Origin: Verrucomicrobiales bacterium
Lineage (GTDB): Bacteria > Verrucomicrobiota > Verrucomicrobiia > Verrucomicrobiales > DEV007
DNA: 6,972 bases
NCBI GenBank assembly: GCA_003232855.1
Contig: QIKC01000107.1
Coordinates: 1-6,972, forward strand
Reading direction: 5' to 3'
The translations under genes and the position numbers were made by a program. The notes under the pieces are model-generated. The model searched no databases. It had not been told where the DNA came from and saw only the letters and a list, made by a program, of their open reading frames with translations. How positions within the stretch are numbered: position 1 is the first letter of the stretch; every line of letters starts with the position of its first letter. This document shows positions 1 through 6,972 of this stretch, one piece after another.

Positions 1-2108
1 TTTTCCTTCATCCCCTCGTAATCCGCCTCGTCGTCGCTCATGGCGCCGAAGCCGAGCGAGCTCTGTTTCTTTATCAAATCGGCGCCGACATTCGACGTCA
101 TGATGATAATGGTATTACGGAAGTCGATCTTGCGCCCAAAGCTGTCGGTGACGGTGCCTTCCTCGAGAATCTGCAGCAGCAGGTGCATCACATCCGGGTG
201 CGCTTTTTCGATCTCGTCGAACAGCACCACGGAGTAGGGCTTGCGCCGCACTGCCTCGGAGAGCTGGCCGCCCTCCTCGTAGCCGACATAGCCTGGGGGC
301 GAACCGATCAGGCGACTGCTGGTGAACTTCTCCATGTATTCCGACATGTCGATCTGGATCAACGCGTCGGCATCGCCAAACATAAACTCGGCGAGGTTGC
401 GGGCGAGGAAGGTTTTGCCGACGCCGGTGGGGCCGAGGAACACGAAGGAACCGATTGGGCGCCGTGGGTCTTTGAGGTCGGCGCGCGAACGGCGCAGCGC
501 TTTGGAGATGGCGATGACCGCCTCGTCCTGGCCGATGACGTGCTCCTTGAGCTCGTCTTCCATGCGCAATAGTTTTTCCGCTTCCGCCTCCTCCATGCGT
601 CGCAGGGGGACGCCGGTCCACTTGGCGACCACCGCCATCATGTCGTCTTCGGTGACTTCGACGATTTGTTCCTCGCTGTTACTGCGCCACTCTTCGAGCA
701 TCTCCTCCAACTGCCGCTTGGTCTGTTTCTCGCTGTCGCGAAGGGAGGCTGCCTTCTCGAAATCCTGCCCCTTGATGGCCTCTTCTTTCTCGATGCGAAC
801 TTCTTCGATACTTGCTTCCAACTCTTTGAATTCGGGCGGGCGGGTCATGGCACCGATGCGCGCTTTGGCGCCGGCCTCGTCCATGATATCGATCGCCTTG
901 TCGGGCAGAAAGCGGGCGGTGAGGTAGCGCTCGGACAAGGTCACGGCGGCCTTGATCGCTTCGTCGGTGTAATTGGATTTATGGTGCCGCTCGTATTTGT
1001 GCTGCAGACCTTGAAGGATCTTGATGGCGTCCTCGGCGTTGGGCTCCTCGACCTTGACGGTCTGAAAGCGGCGCTCTAGGGCGGCGTCCTTTTCGATGTA
1101 TTTGCGGTATTCGTTGAGCGTGGTGGCGCCGACGCATTGTAGCTCGCCGCGACTGAGGGCGGGCTTGATAATGTTGGAGGCGTCCATCGCTCCTTCCGCC
1201 GAGCCGGCGCCGACTATCGTGTGCAGCTCGTCGATGAACAAAATGATGTTCTTGGCGCGGCGAATTTCGTCCATGACCGCCTTGATGCGCTCTTCAAATT
1301 GGCCGCGGTATTTAGTACCAGCGACCATTAGCGCGAGGTCGAGGGTGATGACTTTGCGCCCGCGCAGGAGCTCCGGGATATTGCCAGCGGCTATTTCCTG
1401 CGCCAGCCCTTCGACGATGGCGGTCTTGCCAACGCCGGCCTCGCCGATGAGCACGGGGTTATTCTTGGTGCGGCGGCAAAGGATTTGGATCACCCGTTCG
1501 ATTTCCTCGGAGCGGCCGATGACCGGATCGAGTTCGCCCTTATTGGCGAGTTCGGTGAGGTCGCGACCGAAGGCGCGCAGCGCTGGGGTCTTATTCTCTT
1601 TACCACCGGATCCGCCACCGACTTCGGCGTCTTCAAAAATGTCGCCGTCGTCTCCCATCTCGCCCGGCGAGAAATTCGGATCGAGCTCCTTGAGGATCTC
1701 GTTGCGGGTGCGTTCGATATCGACCTCGAGACTCTTCAGCACGCGCGCCGCGACGCCGTCGCCCTCGCGCAACAGACCGAGCAAAATGTGTTCGGTGCCG
1801 ACGTAGGAATGGTTGAGCGCCTTCGCCTCTTTGCCAGCCAGCGCCAGCACCTTTTTCACGCGCGGTGTGTAGGGAATGTTGCCGACCATTTTGGTCTCCG
1901 GGCCGGAGCCGACTTGCTTCTCGACCTCCATGCGAACTGTCTCCAAATCGAGCCCCATCTTTTGCAAGACGTTGACGGCGACTCCCTGACCGAGTTTGAT
2001 CAGGCCGAGCAGGAGGTGCTCAGTGCCGACGTAGTTATGGTTAAATCGATCGGCCTCCTTGCGCGCCAGCGCGAGGACTTGTTGAGCTCTTGGAGTAAAG
2101 TTATTCAT
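1..2108 (-). CDS. clpC: ATP-dependent Clp protease ATP-binding subunit ClpC (partial, C-terminus off the window)
   Basis: AAA+ unfoldase of the Hsp100 family. It unfolds tagged cytosolic proteins and threads them into the ClpP peptidase. The 702 visible codons show two Clp_N repeats (about residues 4-66 and 80-142), an acidic glycine-rich linker (about 148-172), Walker A GEAGVGKT at 222, Walker B LFIDE near 290, a short middle domain with a UVR-like coiled coil (about 435-470, typical of ClpC rather than ClpB), a second Walker A GPTGVGKT near 558, a second Walker B LFDE near 628, and the ClpP-docking loop LGFGA at 685-689. E30 and E106, both in GTEH motifs, align with the phospho-arginine-binding glutamates E32 and E106 of Bacillus subtilis ClpC. 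Roughly 100-150 C-terminal residues are missing. The ATG at 2108 is preferred because AAAGGA lies 5 bases upstream; an adjacent ATG at 2111 is possible. It overlaps mcsB by 8 bases, so it is the third gene of the operon and likely translationally coupled. Confidence 0.96.
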   Translation of the reverse strand, partial: MNNFTPRAQQVLALARKEADRFNHNYVGTEHLLLGLIKLGQGVAVNVLQKMGLDLETVRMEVEKQVGSGPETKMVGNIPYTPRVKKVLALAGKEAKALNHSYVGTEHILLGLLREGDGVAARVLKSLEVDIERTRNEILKELDPNFSPGEMGDDGDIFEDAEVGGGSGGKENKTPALRAFGRDLTELANKGELDPVIGRSEEIERVIQILCRRTKNNPVLIGEAGVGKTAIVEGLAQEIAAGNIPELLRGRKVITLDLALMVAGTKYRGQFEERIKAVMDEIRRAKNIILFIDELHTIVGAGSAEGAMDASNIIKPALSRGELQCVGATTLNEYRKYIEKDAALERRFQTVKVEEPNAEDAIKILQGLQHKYERHHKSNYTDEAIKAAVTLSERYLTARFLPDKAIDIMDEAGAKARIGAMTRPPEFKELEASIEEVRIEKEEAIKGQDFEKAASLRDSEKQTKRQLEEMLEEWRSNSEEQIVEVTEDDMMAVVAKWTGVPLRRMEEAEAEKLLRMEDELKEHVIGQDEAVIAISKALRRSRADLKDPRRPIGSFVFLGPTGVGKTFLARNLAEFMFGDADALIQIDMSEYMEKFTSSRLIGSPPGYVGYEEGGQLSEAVRRKPYSVVLFDEIEKAHPDVMHLLLQILEEGTVTDSFGRKIDFRNTIIIMTSNVGADLIKKQSSLGFGAMSDDEADYEGMKE

Positions 2109-3297
2109 CATTATCCTTTCCCTTTCCACGACGATCGCTTTCAGGGTTTTCTGCGGGCGGTTCGGGTGGTTTTACCCTTCCGCCTGTTGTGGTGTCAGAA
2201 CCGGGGTCTTCCCGATCCGACGGTGGAAACCTACCCGGCTCAGACAGAGTTTTCAACTGATCGCGCATGATTTCCGCACGTAAAATATCGCGCTCCTCGG
2301 CACCGAGCTTACGACCGGCACGAATTTGTAGATGAGCGGGCTGAATCTCCATAAACAGGATATCAATAACGCCGCGCGCATCGGGGGAAAAATAGTCTAA
2401 TTCCACCCCGGCTCTCAACATTGAGAGTAGGTTGAGCGCTTCTTTCGTAGAAATGATATGCGCGTGGCGCAAAATCGCATAAGCGCGCCCGACTTGGTCG
2501 TCGAGCATCGGTCGGCGCTCCTCGAACAAAGACTCGCGCGCGTTCTGCTCGTGTTCGACGATCTGCCTGACCACTTTTTCCAAGCGGGCGACGATTTCGG
2601 TCTCGTGTTCGCCGAGGGTGTGCTGATTGGAGACTTGGAAAATGTTGCCCAACGCCTCGGTGCCCTCGCCGTAAAGACCGCGCACCGCGAGACCGATTTT
2701 GTTCACCGCACCGATCACTTGATTGATTTGTTCTGACAAAACGAGAGCCGGCAGATGCAGCATGGCGGAGGCGCGCATTCCGGTGCCGAGATTCGTCGGG
2801 CACGCGGTGAGGTAGCCGTGCTGGTTGTCGAAGGCGTAATCGAGGCACTCCTCTAACTTCGTATCGACCTTATCGACCATCTTCAAAGCGGAGCTCAAGT
2901 TGAGCCCGGCCTTGATCGATTGCATGCGTAGATGATCCTCTTCGTTGATCATCACGCACAGAGTCTGTTTGCGGTTCATGACCGCCGCGCTGCCCGGCCC
3001 TTTCGCCGCCTGCTCGCGGCTGATGAGGTGGCGTTCGACGAGCACCTGTTTCTTGATCGCACTGAGGTCGCGCAGGTCGGAGGAGAACGCGCCGCGCATC
3101 TCGGAGAGTTCCTCGATAGCCGGCTTCACCGAGTTGAGCACGAGCATCCGATCCTCCTCGTCCGCCCAGCCGGGGAACGACAGACCGGCGAGGTTACGCG
3201 CCAGCCGCACGCGACTGCTGATGACGATCTCGCCGCAGGGGCCGGTGCTGAGCATCCACTCGGCCGGGTTCTTGAGGATGGTATTGAACTGCATCAT
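2101..3297 (-). CDS. mcsB: Protein-arginine kinase McsB
   Basis: ATP:guanido phosphotransferase-type kinase that phosphorylates arginine side chains of proteins, marking them for ClpC-ClpP. The 398-residue product has the N-terminal SSRVRLARN segment (27-35), NEEDH (118-122), the [12 protein letters not shown] segment with C166, RGLYGEG (206-212, with R206 and E211), and SNQHTLGE (223-230). These match the positions of the kinase active site in Bacillus and Geobacillus McsB. R336-D337 and R340-A341 form the RDxxRA motif, the allosteric phospho-arginine site that separates McsB from metabolic arginine and creatine kinases. The last 45 or so residues (353-398) are rich in Pro, Gly, Asp and Arg and look disordered. 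They extend the protein past the roughly 360 residues I recall for Firmicute McsB. The first ATG (3297) gives MMQFNT; 3294 is equally possible. No Shine-Dalgarno is seen. It lies 45 bases after mcsA in the same frame, which suggests translation coupled to mcsA. Confidence 0.95.
   Translation of the reverse strand: MMQFNTILKNPAEWMLSTGPCGEIVISSRVRLARNLAGLSFPGWADEEDRMLVLNSVKPAIEELSEMRGAFSSDLRDLSAIKKQVLVERHLISREQAAKGPGSAAVMNRKQTLCVMINEEDHLRMQSIKAGLNLSSALKMVDKVDTKLEECLDYAFDNQHGYLTACPTNLGTGMRASAMLHLPALVLSEQINQVIGAVNKIGLAVRGLYGEGTEALGNIFQVSNQHTLGEHETEIVARLEKVVRQIVEHEQNARESLFEERRPMLDDQVGRAYAILRHAHIISTKEALNLLSMLRAGVELDYFSPDARGVIDILFMEIQPAHLQIRAGRKLGAEERDILRAEIMRDQLKTLSEPGRFPPSDREDPGSDTTTGGRVKPPEPPAENPESDRRGKGKDNDE
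2114..2119 (-). promoter_or_regulatory. Ribosome binding site of clpC
   Basis: AAAGGA within the last codons of mcsB, 5 bases before the ATG at 2108 and only 2 bases before the alternative ATG at 2111. The spacing favours 2108. It is the only recognisable Shine-Dalgarno sequence at a clear distance from a start in this window. Confidence 0.55.
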
Positions 3298-3342
3298 GGG
3301 GATATCGCGGTGGGTCGGATGCGGCGGCGCTCGACCGGTGGC

Positions 3343-3843
3343 TCAGGCTTTGGCACGGACGAATTCGGCTTCGGCACTCTTGATCTCGTCGCGCAACTGC
3401 GCCGCGCTTTCGAAATTTTCGTCGGTGATCGCGATCTTGAGTCGGTGCTTAAGATCGGTGATCTGATCGGTGAAATGTTTGGTAGCACGGTAGCGGGTGG
3501 GCACCTTGCCGACGTGGCGGATGCCTTTGTGCATCGCCCGGATGAGGCTGTCGAGCCCGTCGCCGAAGGCGTGGTAGCAGGCGCTGCAACCGAGGCGACC
3601 GGTCTTCTTGAACTCGGAGTGGGTGAAATCGCAGACCTCGCAAAAGCGCTCGTCGACCGCCCCGCCGACCTTTTCGTCAGAGCCCAGCCCCAGCAGCAAG
3701 TCGGCAAGGGCGAACCCGGTGGGGTCGGTCACGCCCTTCTCCTTGGCGCAACCCTCGCACAGGTTTACCTTTTTCATCTGGCCATCGACAATCTGGGTAA
3801 GATAGACGGTGGCATGTTTGTCTTGGCAGACGTCACAAATCAT
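3343..3843 (-). CDS. mcsA: McsA, zinc-binding UvrB/UvrC-motif activator of McsB
   Basis: Small adaptor that binds and activates the arginine kinase McsB. Its 166 residues carry four CxxC pairs (C3/C6, C29/C32, C68/C71, C86/C89), which should bind zinc in two clusters, followed by a UVR helical-hairpin motif at about 129-163. Layout and length match Bacillus subtilis McsA (about 185 residues), including MIC at the start, the LCEGCAKE segment and GRLGCSACYHAF. The ATG at 3843 is chosen because family members begin MICxxC. An in-frame TTG at 3849 would add only two residues, and it has an AGGG 6 bases upstream, so it cannot be fully excluded. It is the first gene of mcsA-mcsB-clpC. The divergent neighbour is an RNA helicase gene, not ctsR. 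Confidence 0.93.
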   Translation of the reverse strand: MICDVCQDKHATVYLTQIVDGQMKKVNLCEGCAKEKGVTDPTGFALADLLLGLGSDEKVGGAVDERFCEVCDFTHSEFKKTGRLGCSACYHAFGDGLDSLIRAMHKGIRHVGKVPTRYRATKHFTDQITDLKHRLKIAITDENFESAAQLRDEIKSAEAEFVRAKA

Positions 3844-3880
3844 CGTCAAAACTTACCCTGCGCCGGGCCGCGCTCAACGG

Positions 3881-3915
3881 GAGAATTGGAATATTTAAGA
3901 AGCGGCGAAATTCTC
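3881..3915. repeat. 7-bp inverted repeat flanking the candidate mcsA -10 element
   Basis: GAGAATT at 3881-3887 and AATTCTC at 3909-3915 are perfect inverted copies separated by 21 bases, roughly two helical turns, and they bracket the AT-rich candidate -10. This geometry would suit a dimeric regulator's operator, but a 7-bp match at this spacing can arise by chance. Confidence 0.3.
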
Positions 3916-3920
3916 GTCGA
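3893..3920 (-). promoter_or_regulatory. Candidate sigma-70-like promoter of the mcsA-mcsB-clpC operon
   Basis: On the minus strand, TCGACG (3920-3915; 4 of 6 to TTGACA) and TTAAAT (3898-3893; 4 of 6 to TATAAT) are 16 bases apart in the only AT-rich patch upstream of mcsA, about 50 bases before its start. This is consensus matching by eye and remains weak. No CtsR-type AGGTCAAA repeat or HrcA/CIRCE element was found nearby. Confidence 0.3.
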
Positions 3921-4003
3921 TGATCGCCCGAAGGGGGCACTCGTCCGAAATCTGAGAAACTGCTTGCGCCGGTTGCGATATGGGCGAGGATCGGCGCTCT
4001 CTT

Positions 4004-4034
4004 AACCGGGGGGGCGGATTCCCGCGACCCGGTT
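4004..4034. repeat. GC-rich hairpin
   Basis: AACCGGG (4004-4010) pairs perfectly with CCCGGTT (4028-4034). Inside, GCGG (4014-4017) pairs with CCGC (4022-4025) around an ATTC loop. No T-run follows on either strand, so it does not look like an intrinsic terminator. Confidence 0.55.
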
Positions 4035-4049
4035 TGCCCGTGCGGTTTC

Positions 4050-4090
4050 TTCGATGAGGATTGGTCTGGGTTCCACAACAGCTCATCGAA
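4050..4090. repeat. Perfect 9-bp inverted repeat
   Basis: TTCGATGAG (4050-4058) and CTCATCGAA (4082-4090) are exact reverse complements around a 23-base loop. A second pairing, GGGTTC (4068-4073) with GAACCC (4088-4093), overlaps its right arm and would compete with it. Confidence 0.55.
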
Positions 4091-4114
4091 CCCACCCTCC
4101 TTGCGGGCATTGAT

Positions 4115-4143
4115 GGGCGACCTCCTGCAAAGGAGGCGTGCCC
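4115..4143 (+). repeat. Hairpin with GCAA tetraloop upstream of the helicase gene
   Basis: CCTCCT (4121-4126) and AGGAGG (4131-4136) close a GCAA loop, a stable GNRA tetraloop if transcribed from the plus strand. An outer stem GGGC (4115-4118)/GCCC (4140-4143) extends it across a small internal loop. AGGAGG resembles a Shine-Dalgarno but is sequestered in the stem and lies over 70 bases from the helicase start. Confidence 0.55.
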
Positions 4144-4209
4144 GAACGTGATTGCCGCAGGCTAACGCATCACATTAACGTTTTTACCACCCATAACTCT
4201 ACGAACTCT

Positions 4210-5496
<1,287 letters not shown>

Positions 5497-5567
5497 GGTT
5501 TTCGCAGCAGCCGCTGCCAAACAAACCCATCCCGCACATTCTTTATTCTTTATTAGCCATCGCTCAT

Positions 5568-5586
5568 CGCCCGATGATAATGGGCG
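5568..5586 (+). repeat. Small hairpin just before the peptidase start
   Basis: CGCCC (5568-5572) and GGGCG (5582-5586) are perfect inverted copies around a 9-base loop, ending 4 bases before the ATG at 5591 where a ribosome binding site would be expected. The rest of the 94-base gap after the helicase gene contains an AT-rich TTCTTTATTCTTTATT stretch that could hold a promoter -10, but no convincing -35. Confidence 0.35.
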
Positions 5587-5590
5587 TCCC

Positions 5591-6673
5591 ATGACACCAG
5601 CCGATAAAAAATTCCTCTTCGAACTCCTCTCCACCCCCAGCCCGACCGGCTTCGAAACACCCGGACAAAAAGTCTGGGCAAAACATATCGCCACCCACGC
5701 CGACGAAGTCGCCAACGACGCCTACGGCACGGCCTGGGCCACCTTGAAAGGAAGCGACCCGAACGCGCCGACGGTGATGCTCGAGGCCCACGCCGACGAG
5801 ATCGGCTATATCATCAAGCACGTCACCAAGGAGGGCTTCCTACATATCGACCGTGTCGGCGGATCTGATGCCGCCACCGGCCGCGGTCGGCGATTGCGAA
5901 TCCTCGGCGACAAGGGTGAGGTGAAGGGCATTATCGGCAACACCGCGATCCACCTGCGCAAGGACAGCTCTGCGACCGAGAAGGCGCCGAAAATTCACGA
6001 GCTCTACATCGACGTCGGCGCATCGAGCGCCGACGAAGTCGCAGCGCTCGGGCTGCGCGTCGGCCACCCGGCGGTTTATGCCGACGAACCGGAAGAATTC
6101 GCTGCGGGCAAAATCGTCAGCCGCGCGTTGGACAACCGCATCGGCGGCTACATCATCGCCCGCGTCATGGCCGAGCTGGCCGGTGGCGATCGCCGACCGG
6201 CGGCCACGGTGCAATGCGTCAATGCGGTGCAGGAGGAAATCGGCGGCCACGGCGCCAGCATGATCACCCGCCGCCTCATGCCAGACGTGGCGATCTGTCT
6301 CGACGTCACCCACGCCACCGACACCCCGGGCATCGAACACGCCGTCCACGGCAAGGTCGAATTCGGCGGCGGCCCCACTTTGACCCACGGCACCTGTAAT
6401 CACCCGAACGTCGTCACCCGCCTGATGGAAGTCGCCGCAAAAGCCGAGATCCCGATCCAACACGAATCCAGCTCTCGCTACAGCGGCACCGACACCGACA
6501 ATATCTCCTACACCGGCCAGGGAATTCCCAGCGCCCTCGTGTCGCTACCGCTGCGCTACATGCACTCGGTAGTCGAGGTGGTCGACCTGCGCGACGTAGA
6601 TAAAGTGGTCGATCTGTTAGTCGCCTTCGTCTACTCGCTGGCAGCGGGCGACGATTTCGGCATCAAACTCTAA
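5591..6673 (+). CDS. M42-family metallo-aminopeptidase (glutamyl/general aminopeptidase type)
   Basis: Cytosolic two-metal exopeptidase, by family a large oligomer that removes N-terminal residues from short peptides released by proteases. The 360-residue length is typical. The expected metal and catalytic residues are all visible: H67 and D69 (EAHADEIGY), bridging D181 (SRALDNRIGG), catalytic E215 and metal-binding E216 (VQEEIGGHGA), D238 (CLDVTHATD), and H325 (RYMHSVVE). The loop with SGTDTDN (298-304) is also characteristic. There is no signal peptide. The ATG at 5591 gives MTPADKKFLF, matching the usual start of the first helix. The frame is open upstream to 5399, but those residues overlap the helicase tail in another frame and look non-coding. 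It lies 94 bases after the helicase gene on the same strand; co-transcription is possible but unproven. Substrate preference (CelM, YsdC or FrvX type) cannot be assigned. Confidence 0.93.
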   Translation: MTPADKKFLFELLSTPSPTGFETPGQKVWAKHIATHADEVANDAYGTAWATLKGSDPNAPTVMLEAHADEIGYIIKHVTKEGFLHIDRVGGSDAATGRGRRLRILGDKGEVKGIIGNTAIHLRKDSSATEKAPKIHELYIDVGASSADEVAALGLRVGHPAVYADEPEEFAAGKIVSRALDNRIGGYIIARVMAELAGGDRRPAATVQCVNAVQEEIGGHGASMITRRLMPDVAICLDVTHATDTPGIEHAVHGKVEFGGGPTLTHGTCNHPNVVTRLMEVAAKAEIPIQHESSSRYSGTDTDNISYTGQGIPSALVSLPLRYMHSVVEVVDLRDVDKVVDLLVAFVYSLAAGDDFGIKL

Positions 6674-6708
6674 CACACCAACTTTTGGACAAAGCGGTGA
6701 GGGATCAT

Positions 6709-6972
6709 CTAGCCGATTTCCGTCCCTTGGCTGCCGGCGATCTCCCGGTAGCGGGCGATAAAGCGCGCGGTGAGTGCCCCAGGCTGGCCGGTGCCGATGG
6801 GTCGGCGGTCGATTTCAACGGCGGCGATCACCTCGGCGGCGGTGCCGGTGAGGAAGCATTCGTCGGCGGCGAATAGGTCGTAGCGGGTGAGCTCGGCCTC
6901 GCGCAGCGAGATGCCGAATTCGGCGGCGATTTCGAAAATAACGTCGCGGGTGACGCCCGGCAGGCCGCCAGC
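6709..6972 (-). CDS. ilvE: Class IV PLP aminotransferase, probably branched-chain amino acid aminotransferase (partial, N-terminus off the window)
   Basis: The last 87 codons of a minus-strand gene that enters from the right edge and stops at TAG (6711-6709). The translation contains GGLPGVTRDVI, then ADECFLTGTAAEV and VEIDRRPIG followed by PGALTARF. This order is typical of fold-type IV aminotransferases, and TGTAAEV is the phosphate-cradle region of the PLP site. The pattern is closest to IlvE, which transfers the amino group between glutamate and Leu, Ile or Val in the last step of branched-chain amino acid synthesis. Close relatives such as D-amino acid aminotransferase and aminodeoxychorismate lyase share the fold. 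The Glu-Val-x-x-x-Val-x-x-Ile-Asp spacing after TGTA favours IlvE. The catalytic lysine lies outside the window. It converges on the peptidase gene with 35 bases between the stops and no clear terminator hairpin. Confidence 0.85.
   Translation of the reverse strand, partial: AGGLPGVTRDVIFEIAAEFGISLREAELTRYDLFAADECFLTGTAAEVIAAVEIDRRPIGTGQPGALTARFIARYREIAGSQGTEIG

Larger units (their letters stand above)
3966..4182. other. Candidate structured RNA or leader region between mcsA and the helicase gene
   Basis: This covers most of the 366-base gap (3844-4209) between two divergent genes. I see no credible protein in it, but it is unusually rich in perfect inverted repeats: GCGCCG/CGGCGC (3966-3971/3992-3997), AACCGGG/CCCGGTT (4004-4010/4028-4034), TGCCCG/CGGGCA (4035-4040/4104-4109), TTCGATGAG/CTCATCGAA (4050-4058/4082-4090), CCTCCT-GCAA-AGGAGG (4121-4136) and GTGAT/ATCAC (4148-4152/4169-4173). 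Inverted repeats read the same on both strands, so strand is uncertain. The GCAA (GNRA) loop and the position 5' of the helicase gene favour the plus strand. I compared it by eye with tRNA, tmRNA, SRP RNA, RNase P RNA and 6S RNA and found no convincing match. It may be a structured 5' leader or a small RNA. Confidence 0.4.

Noticed and set aside
40..2270. Long plus-strand open frames opposite clpC and mcsB
   Set aside because: Antisense shadows of high-GC coding sequence. The minus-strand clpC and mcsB translations are unambiguous family members.
3833..4110. Minus-strand open frames of 71 and 81 codons upstream of mcsA
   Set aside because: Arg/Pro/Ser-rich translations without recognisable features. 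One overlaps the mcsA start, and both run through the inverted-repeat region. They are more likely chance frames.
4138..4209. GTG start extending the helicase by 24 residues
   Set aside because: The added residues do not resemble the family, which starts right before the FDSL Q-motif segment. The GTG also lies inside the stem region of the GCAA hairpin.
3844..4209. tRNA, tmRNA, SRP RNA, RNase P RNA or 6S RNA in the spacer
   Set aside because: Short look-alikes such as GGTTCGAT on the minus strand and GCCTGCGGC near 4155-4163 are not backed by the rest of the expected conserved structure.
6674..6708. Bidirectional terminator between the peptidase and aminotransferase genes
   Set aside because: Only a 4-bp CTTT/AAAG match is visible, with no GC-rich stem or T-run.

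Overview
The window is about 7 kb of dense, GC-rich bacterial chromosome carrying six genes. The gene set and the ClpC N-terminus (beginning [10 protein letters not shown]) resemble what I recall from Verrucomicrobiota or other PVC-group bacteria. The placement is an inference from protein similarity. The lack of Shine-Dalgarno sequences at most starts is compatible with it. Almost all the coding is housekeeping. I see no CRISPR array, mobile element, rRNA, tRNA or defence island.

Left part (1-3843, minus strand): a compact operon read right to left, mcsA - mcsB - clpC. McsA is a zinc-binding activator, McsB is the protein-arginine kinase, and ClpC is the AAA+ unfoldase that recognises phospho-arginine-tagged proteins and feeds them to ClpP. 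The key residues of writer and reader are present: the McsB active-site segment and its RDxxRA allosteric motif, both glutamates of the ClpC phospho-arginine pockets, and the ClpP-docking LGF loop. The genes are tightly coupled. mcsA and mcsB share a reading frame separated by one TGA, and clpC starts inside the end of mcsB. clpC runs off the left edge, so its C-terminus is missing. No ctsR repressor gene, which heads this operon in Bacillus, lies next to mcsA; the neighbour is a divergent RNA helicase gene.

Middle (3844-4209): a 366-base divergent intergenic region packed with perfect inverted repeats. They include a 6-bp stem capped by GCAA, a 9-bp inverted repeat, a 7-bp GC-rich hairpin and two copies of TGCCCG competing for one CGGGCA. 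This is the least explained part of the window. It could be a structured 5' leader of the helicase gene or an unrecognised small RNA. I could not match it to a known RNA family.

Right part (4210-6972): a complete RhlE-type DEAD-box RNA helicase with an Arg/Gly-rich tail (plus strand), then a complete M42-family metallo-aminopeptidase (plus strand). Converging on it from the right edge is the C-terminal part of a class IV aminotransferase, probably branched-chain (IlvE). Helicase and peptidase are 94 bases apart. Peptidase and aminotransferase stops are only 35 bases apart.
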